DNA from: Verrucomicrobia bacterium UBA1727
GTDB taxonomy: Bacteria; Verrucomicrobiota; Kiritimatiellia; RFP12; UBA1067
DNA length: 7,899 nucleotides
Direction: 5' to 3'
NCBI GenBank assembly: GCA_002315875.1
Contig: DCIL01000056.1
Span: 2,110 to 10,008 of the forward strand
The notes under the pieces are model-generated. The model worked only from the letters and a program-made list of their open reading frames with translations. It did not search any database and had not been told where the DNA came from. Below, in pieces: positions 6,085 through 7,899 of this stretch. Position 1 is the stretch's first letter. Every line of letters begins with the position of its first letter. The translations under genes were made by a program, and so were the position numbers.

Positions 6085-7899
6085 ATGAAAAACGACAGAT
6101 TCTTCACTAAACTCGACTGGGCGGCTTTCTGGACCGCTACCGTGATCACTCTCGGCGTGTATTTCTTCACGCTCGGCCCGAGCGTGGGACTCGAGGATTC
6201 CGGCGAGCTGGCGACGGCCGCCGCCAATCTCGGCGTACCGCATCCCCCGGGGTATCCGTTCTGGACCTTCTGCTGCTGGATCTTCTGCAAGGTCTTCGGC
6301 TTCGTCACCTATATGGGGCATCCGACCCCGGCCTGGTGCGTCTCGCTCTGCTCCGCTACCTTCGGTGCCTTTGCCGCGGGCTTTACCGCGATGCTGATCT
6401 GCCGGTCGGGACACGACTTCATCTCCGGCGATGACAACACGCAGGAAGAATCATCGTCCGCTCTCAACGCGCTCGCGTTCGGCGGCGGCGTTGCCGGTGC
6501 GCTTACCTTCGCGTTCTCGCCCGTGGAGTGGTCCCAGTCCACGATCGTCGAGGTCTACTCGCTCAACGCGTTCTTCCTGATGTGGGTGTTCCTCCTGTCC
6601 TATCGCTGGATGCGCATGCCTTCGGACAAGATATTGTGGCTGACGGCGTTCGTGTTCGGCCTCGGCCTTACCAACTACCAGGTGCTGCTCTTTGCGATCG
6701 TTCCGCTCGCGCTCATCATCGCGATGAAGGATCTCGGACTTTTCCGCGATGTCTTCATCTACCTGATGCCCGTCGGCATGACCTATCAGATTCTGCAGAT
6801 CGGTCAGCTCATGCGTGCCGACCGCATGATGCAGGCCGACGTAATCAACAAGCACGAGCCGATCGTCGGCCGCGCGCTCACTACGCCTTCGACGACCGTT
6901 CTCATCATCGCGATTGTGCTGATCATCGCCTCGATCCTCGCGGCAATCCATTTCAAGAACCGCAAGGAAAATGAAAAGGCGCAGAAGCTCGTCCTCTTCG
7001 GCGGCGGTTCCGGCGCGGCGCTCATGTTCCTTTCTGCGTTTGTCTTCGTTTCGAAGAATACCTGGTCCGGAATCACCGCACCCGTGGCCCCGCTTATCGA
7101 ACCGACGACCTACGCCTGGATCGCCGCGTTCCTCGCGGTCTCGATCGTGGCGGCGGCCGCTTCGGCGCTTGTCGGCAATGACGAGGAGCGTCCGTGGCAG
7201 GGCGAAGGCGTGAAGTTCTTCGCGGTCGCGGCCGGCGCGGCGCTCATCGCCATCGTCATCGCTACTTGCGTTACTTCGGCTGGGGACGGAGGATATGCCG
7301 GCGAGAAGTTCCCGTGGGGCAAGTCGACGATGATGTTCTGGGGACAGATCGCCGTCCTCATCGCGCTTTGTGCGTTCACCAGGAAGGGCCTTGCGTTCGC
7401 CTTGCCGGTGGCGGGACTCCACATCGCGGCCTTTACGCTGCTCACCCATGGGGCGATGAACGGCCTTACCCATCCGATGAGCTGGTGGTTCGGCTGGCCT
7501 CTCGCCTGGAACTTCCTCATTCTCGCGCTCATGTGGGCGACGCTGCCGAACGGACGCACGGTCGCCGGTTGCGTCTTCTTCACTCAGCTCGGCTCGGCGT
7601 TCTACGCCTACATGCCGGTCGTATCCGATCTTAGGAATCCCCCGATGAACTGGGGTTATCCGCGCACTTGGGAGGGCTTCAAGCATGCGATCATGCGCGG
7701 ACAGTACGAGGCCATCGGCGTGCCGTCCTTCCCGACGATCGGTGCGTTCTTCTCGTTTGTCACCAGTCAGATGGGACATTACTTTGCGGACGTGATGCTG
7801 CAGTTCACGGACGTACTCATCTTCTTCGTGCTCGTTCCCTTCGTAGCGGCGAAGTGGATCGTCGCCAAGGCGCATCGCAAGACGTTCTGGCAGTGGATG
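6085..7899 (+). CDS. DUF2723 polytopic membrane protein (GT-C glycosyltransferase-like), 3' end outside window
   Basis: The frame is open from the ATG at 6085 to the last base, showing 605 residues without a stop; the C-terminus lies beyond the window. After a short N-terminus and a membrane helix at about 13-31 comes the motif GLEDSGELATAA with Asp38 and Glu41, then LGVPHPPGYP with His53. This is the DUF2723 signature and matches the acidic first-loop motif of GT-C glycosyltransferases, which use lipid-linked sugars outside the inner membrane. SPVEWSQSTIVEVYSLN follows (Glu156, Tyr158), then some 12 or more further membrane helices, and a loop SDLRNPPMNWGYPRTWEGF from residue 514 that resembles the conserved late motif of the family. 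Eukaryotic TMEM260, a protein O-mannosyltransferase, belongs to this family, so protein or glycan glycosylation is plausible but not shown. It starts 14 bases after argJ with only a weak GAG as ribosome site. Confidence 0.85.
   Translation, partial: MKNDRFFTKLDWAAFWTATVITLGVYFFTLGPSVGLEDSGELATAAANLGVPHPPGYPFWTFCCWIFCKVFGFVTYMGHPTPAWCVSLCSATFGAFAAGFTAMLICRSGHDFISGDDNTQEESSSALNALAFGGGVAGALTFAFSPVEWSQSTIVEVYSLNAFFLMWVFLLSYRWMRMPSDKILWLTAFVFGLGLTNYQVLLFAIVPLALIIAMKDLGLFRDVFIYLMPVGMTYQILQIGQLMRADRMMQADVINKHEPIVGRALTTPSTTVLIIAIVLIIASILAAIHFKNRKENEKAQKLVLFGGGSGAALMFLSAFVFVSKNTWSGITAPVAPLIEPTTYAWIAAFLAVSIVAAAASALVGNDEERPWQGEGVKFFAVAAGAALIAIVIATCVTSAGDGGYAGEKFPWGKSTMMFWGQIAVLIALCAFTRKGLAFALPVAGLHIAAFTLLTHGAMNGLTHPMSWWFGWPLAWNFLILALMWATLPNGRTVAGCVFFTQLGSAFYAYMPVVSDLRNPPMNWGYPRTWEGFKHAIMRGQYEAIGVPSFPTIGAFFSFVTSQMGHYFADVMLQFTDVLIFFVLVPFVAAKWIVAKAHRKTFWQWM

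Noticed and set aside
6451..7875. Long open frame on the - strand (474 codons) opposite the DUF2723 gene
   Set aside because: The translation is a low-complexity Arg/Glu/His/Asp mixture, as expected from the reverse complement of codons for hydrophobic residues. The + strand frame is open for 605 codons with the DUF2723 motifs.

Overview
The window looks like a chromosomal segment from a GC-rich, Gram-negative-type bacterium. Eight genes all lie on the + strand and are packed almost end to end. The gene mix is a secreted FecR-like protein with a Lys/Glu-rich tail, a membrane-anchored PpiD-like chaperone, a pyridoxamine kinase of the type I associate with gut Firmicutes, and a DUF2723 membrane protein. 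This fits a host-associated anaerobe of the PVC group, perhaps a Kiritimatiellae relative. That placement is inference from gene families and composition; nothing in the window proves it.

Layout: bases 3-242 are the 3' end of a galactokinase-type GHMP kinase. After a 31-base gap come two envelope genes. The first, 274-1350, encodes an exported FecR-domain-like protein with eight cysteines and charged low-complexity ends. The second, 1401-3050, encodes a PpiD/SurA-like chaperone anchored by an N-terminal membrane helix, in which I find no catalytic parvulin domain. They are separated by the only AT-rich stretch in the window (1351-1400). Four housekeeping genes follow with overlaps or tiny gaps: dut (dUTPase, 3050-3478), def (peptide deformylase, 3482-4027), a pyridoxamine kinase (4044-4853) and argJ (4850-6070). 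From 6085 to the window edge runs an open-ended polytopic membrane protein of the DUF2723 family (GT-C glycosyltransferase-like), of which 605 codons are visible.

The spacing (a 1-base overlap at ppiD-like/dut, 3 bases between dut and def, 16 bases between def and the kinase, a 4-base ATGA overlap into argJ, 14 bases before DUF2723) suggests one transcription unit from at least 1401 onward, and possibly from galK. No hairpin-plus-T-run terminator is visible in any gap. The products do not form one pathway. They fall into envelope folding (FecR-like, PpiD-like, perhaps DUF2723) and core metabolism (nucleotide sanitation, N-terminal processing of new proteins, cofactor B6 salvage, arginine synthesis).

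I found no mobile element, CRISPR array, tRNA, rRNA, toxin-antitoxin pair or defence island. I do not see a clear new biological system. The most interesting points are the cysteine-rich secreted FecR-like protein, the chaperone without a visible isomerase domain, the AT-rich leader without a Shine-Dalgarno site behind a purine-only tract, and the DUF2723 protein with its long central membrane region.
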